DNA of 64,000 bases. It comes from Macrostomum hystrix (taxonomy: Eukaryota; Platyhelminthes; Macrostomidae). How positions within the stretch are numbered: position 1 is the first letter of the stretch; each line of letters starts with the position of its first letter. Location: positions 6,500,001-6,564,000 of the forward strand of contig CATNEN010000007.1 of NCBI GenBank assembly GCA_950097015.1. The letters run 5' to 3'. Below the pieces are notes generated by a model, which made no database searches, was not told where the DNA came from, and was given only the letters and a program-made list of their open reading frames with translations. This document shows positions 63,934-64,000 of the stretch, one piece after another. The translations under genes and the position numbers were made by a program.

Positions 63934-64000
63934 GTGAGTAGCCTTGCTCAGTACCCTGCGTATTTCCCTTCATCTACCTGGCCCTCCCTTCATCTACCTG

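Larger units (their letters stand above)
54038..64000. repeat. Second copy of the tandem duplication (DSCAM-like upstream region and gene start)
   Basis: Matches 15,258 through about 23,200 with exon sequences differing at only scattered bases. Larger differences are confined to minisatellite lengths and a 1.6-kb insertion at 55,040. It extends past the right edge of the window. Confidence 0.95.

Noticed and set aside
54038-64000. The second DSCAM-like copy as a pure haplotype assembly artefact
   Set aside because: Not excluded, but the chimeric junction at 27,370, the dynein remnant and different private insertions on each side are better explained by a real duplication. Long reads would decide.

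Overview
This is animal (metazoan) nuclear DNA. Coding exons are GC-rich, introns mostly open with GTGAGT-type donors, and intergenic DNA is AT-rich and loaded with transposons and minisatellites. The two host genes are a motile-cilium outer-arm dynein heavy chain (DNAH5/DNAH8 class) and a DSCAM-like neuronal immunoglobulin receptor, so the source is a ciliated bilaterian invertebrate. Repeat load and divergence suggest something like a free-living flatworm, but that is a guess from style, not evidence.

Layout. Positions 112-14,912 (minus strand) hold the first two thirds of the dynein heavy chain, from the start codon through tail, linker, AAA1, AAA2 and AAA3; the gene runs off the left edge before AAA4. 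The last visible exon exists in two diverged, frame-compatible versions with identical splice positions, which look like mutually exclusive exons. A shared upstream region (14,913-16,440) separates it head-to-head from a DSCAM-like gene on the plus strand (16,441-27,397): signal peptide, nine Ig domains and one FN3 domain in ten exons. Almost every intron of that gene carries its own private minisatellite.

The DSCAM-like gene does not end normally. At 27,370-27,386 it is joined to a second copy of dynein intron 2, followed by dynein exon 2 (27,902-28,124). Further right (54,038-64,000) a second DSCAM-like copy begins and continues past the window. The simplest reading is one tandem duplication whose ends lie in dynein intron 2 and at the start of DSCAM FN3-2. 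It left an intact dynein on the left, a presumably intact DSCAM-like gene on the right, and in the middle a truncated, possibly secreted DSCAM plus a dynein remnant.

Between the middle remnants and the right-hand DSCAM copy lie three elements in a head-to-tail row (28,197-33,664; 33,664-41,311; 41,311-54,038). Each begins with a short sequence that is repeated in inverted form near its own 3' end, followed there by a small perfect stem-loop and CTAG, and each starts at the TT that closes the previous one. This is the architecture of Helentron/HINE (Helitron2-type) rolling-circle transposons. No Rep/helicase is visible, but the elements carry gene pieces: a Gly-rich, zinc-knuckle, RS-type RNA-binding protein (A), an RGG-rich exon and a 48-bp satellite (B), and the 5' end of a LOTUS-domain gene (C). 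Secondary insertions include a nearly intact Ty3/gypsy element with a canonical -1 frameshift site (44,107-50,509), a 5'-truncated LINE with target-site duplication (36,061-37,167), two tiny hairpin insertions, and a 1.6-kb unclassified insertion upstream of the second DSCAM-like copy.
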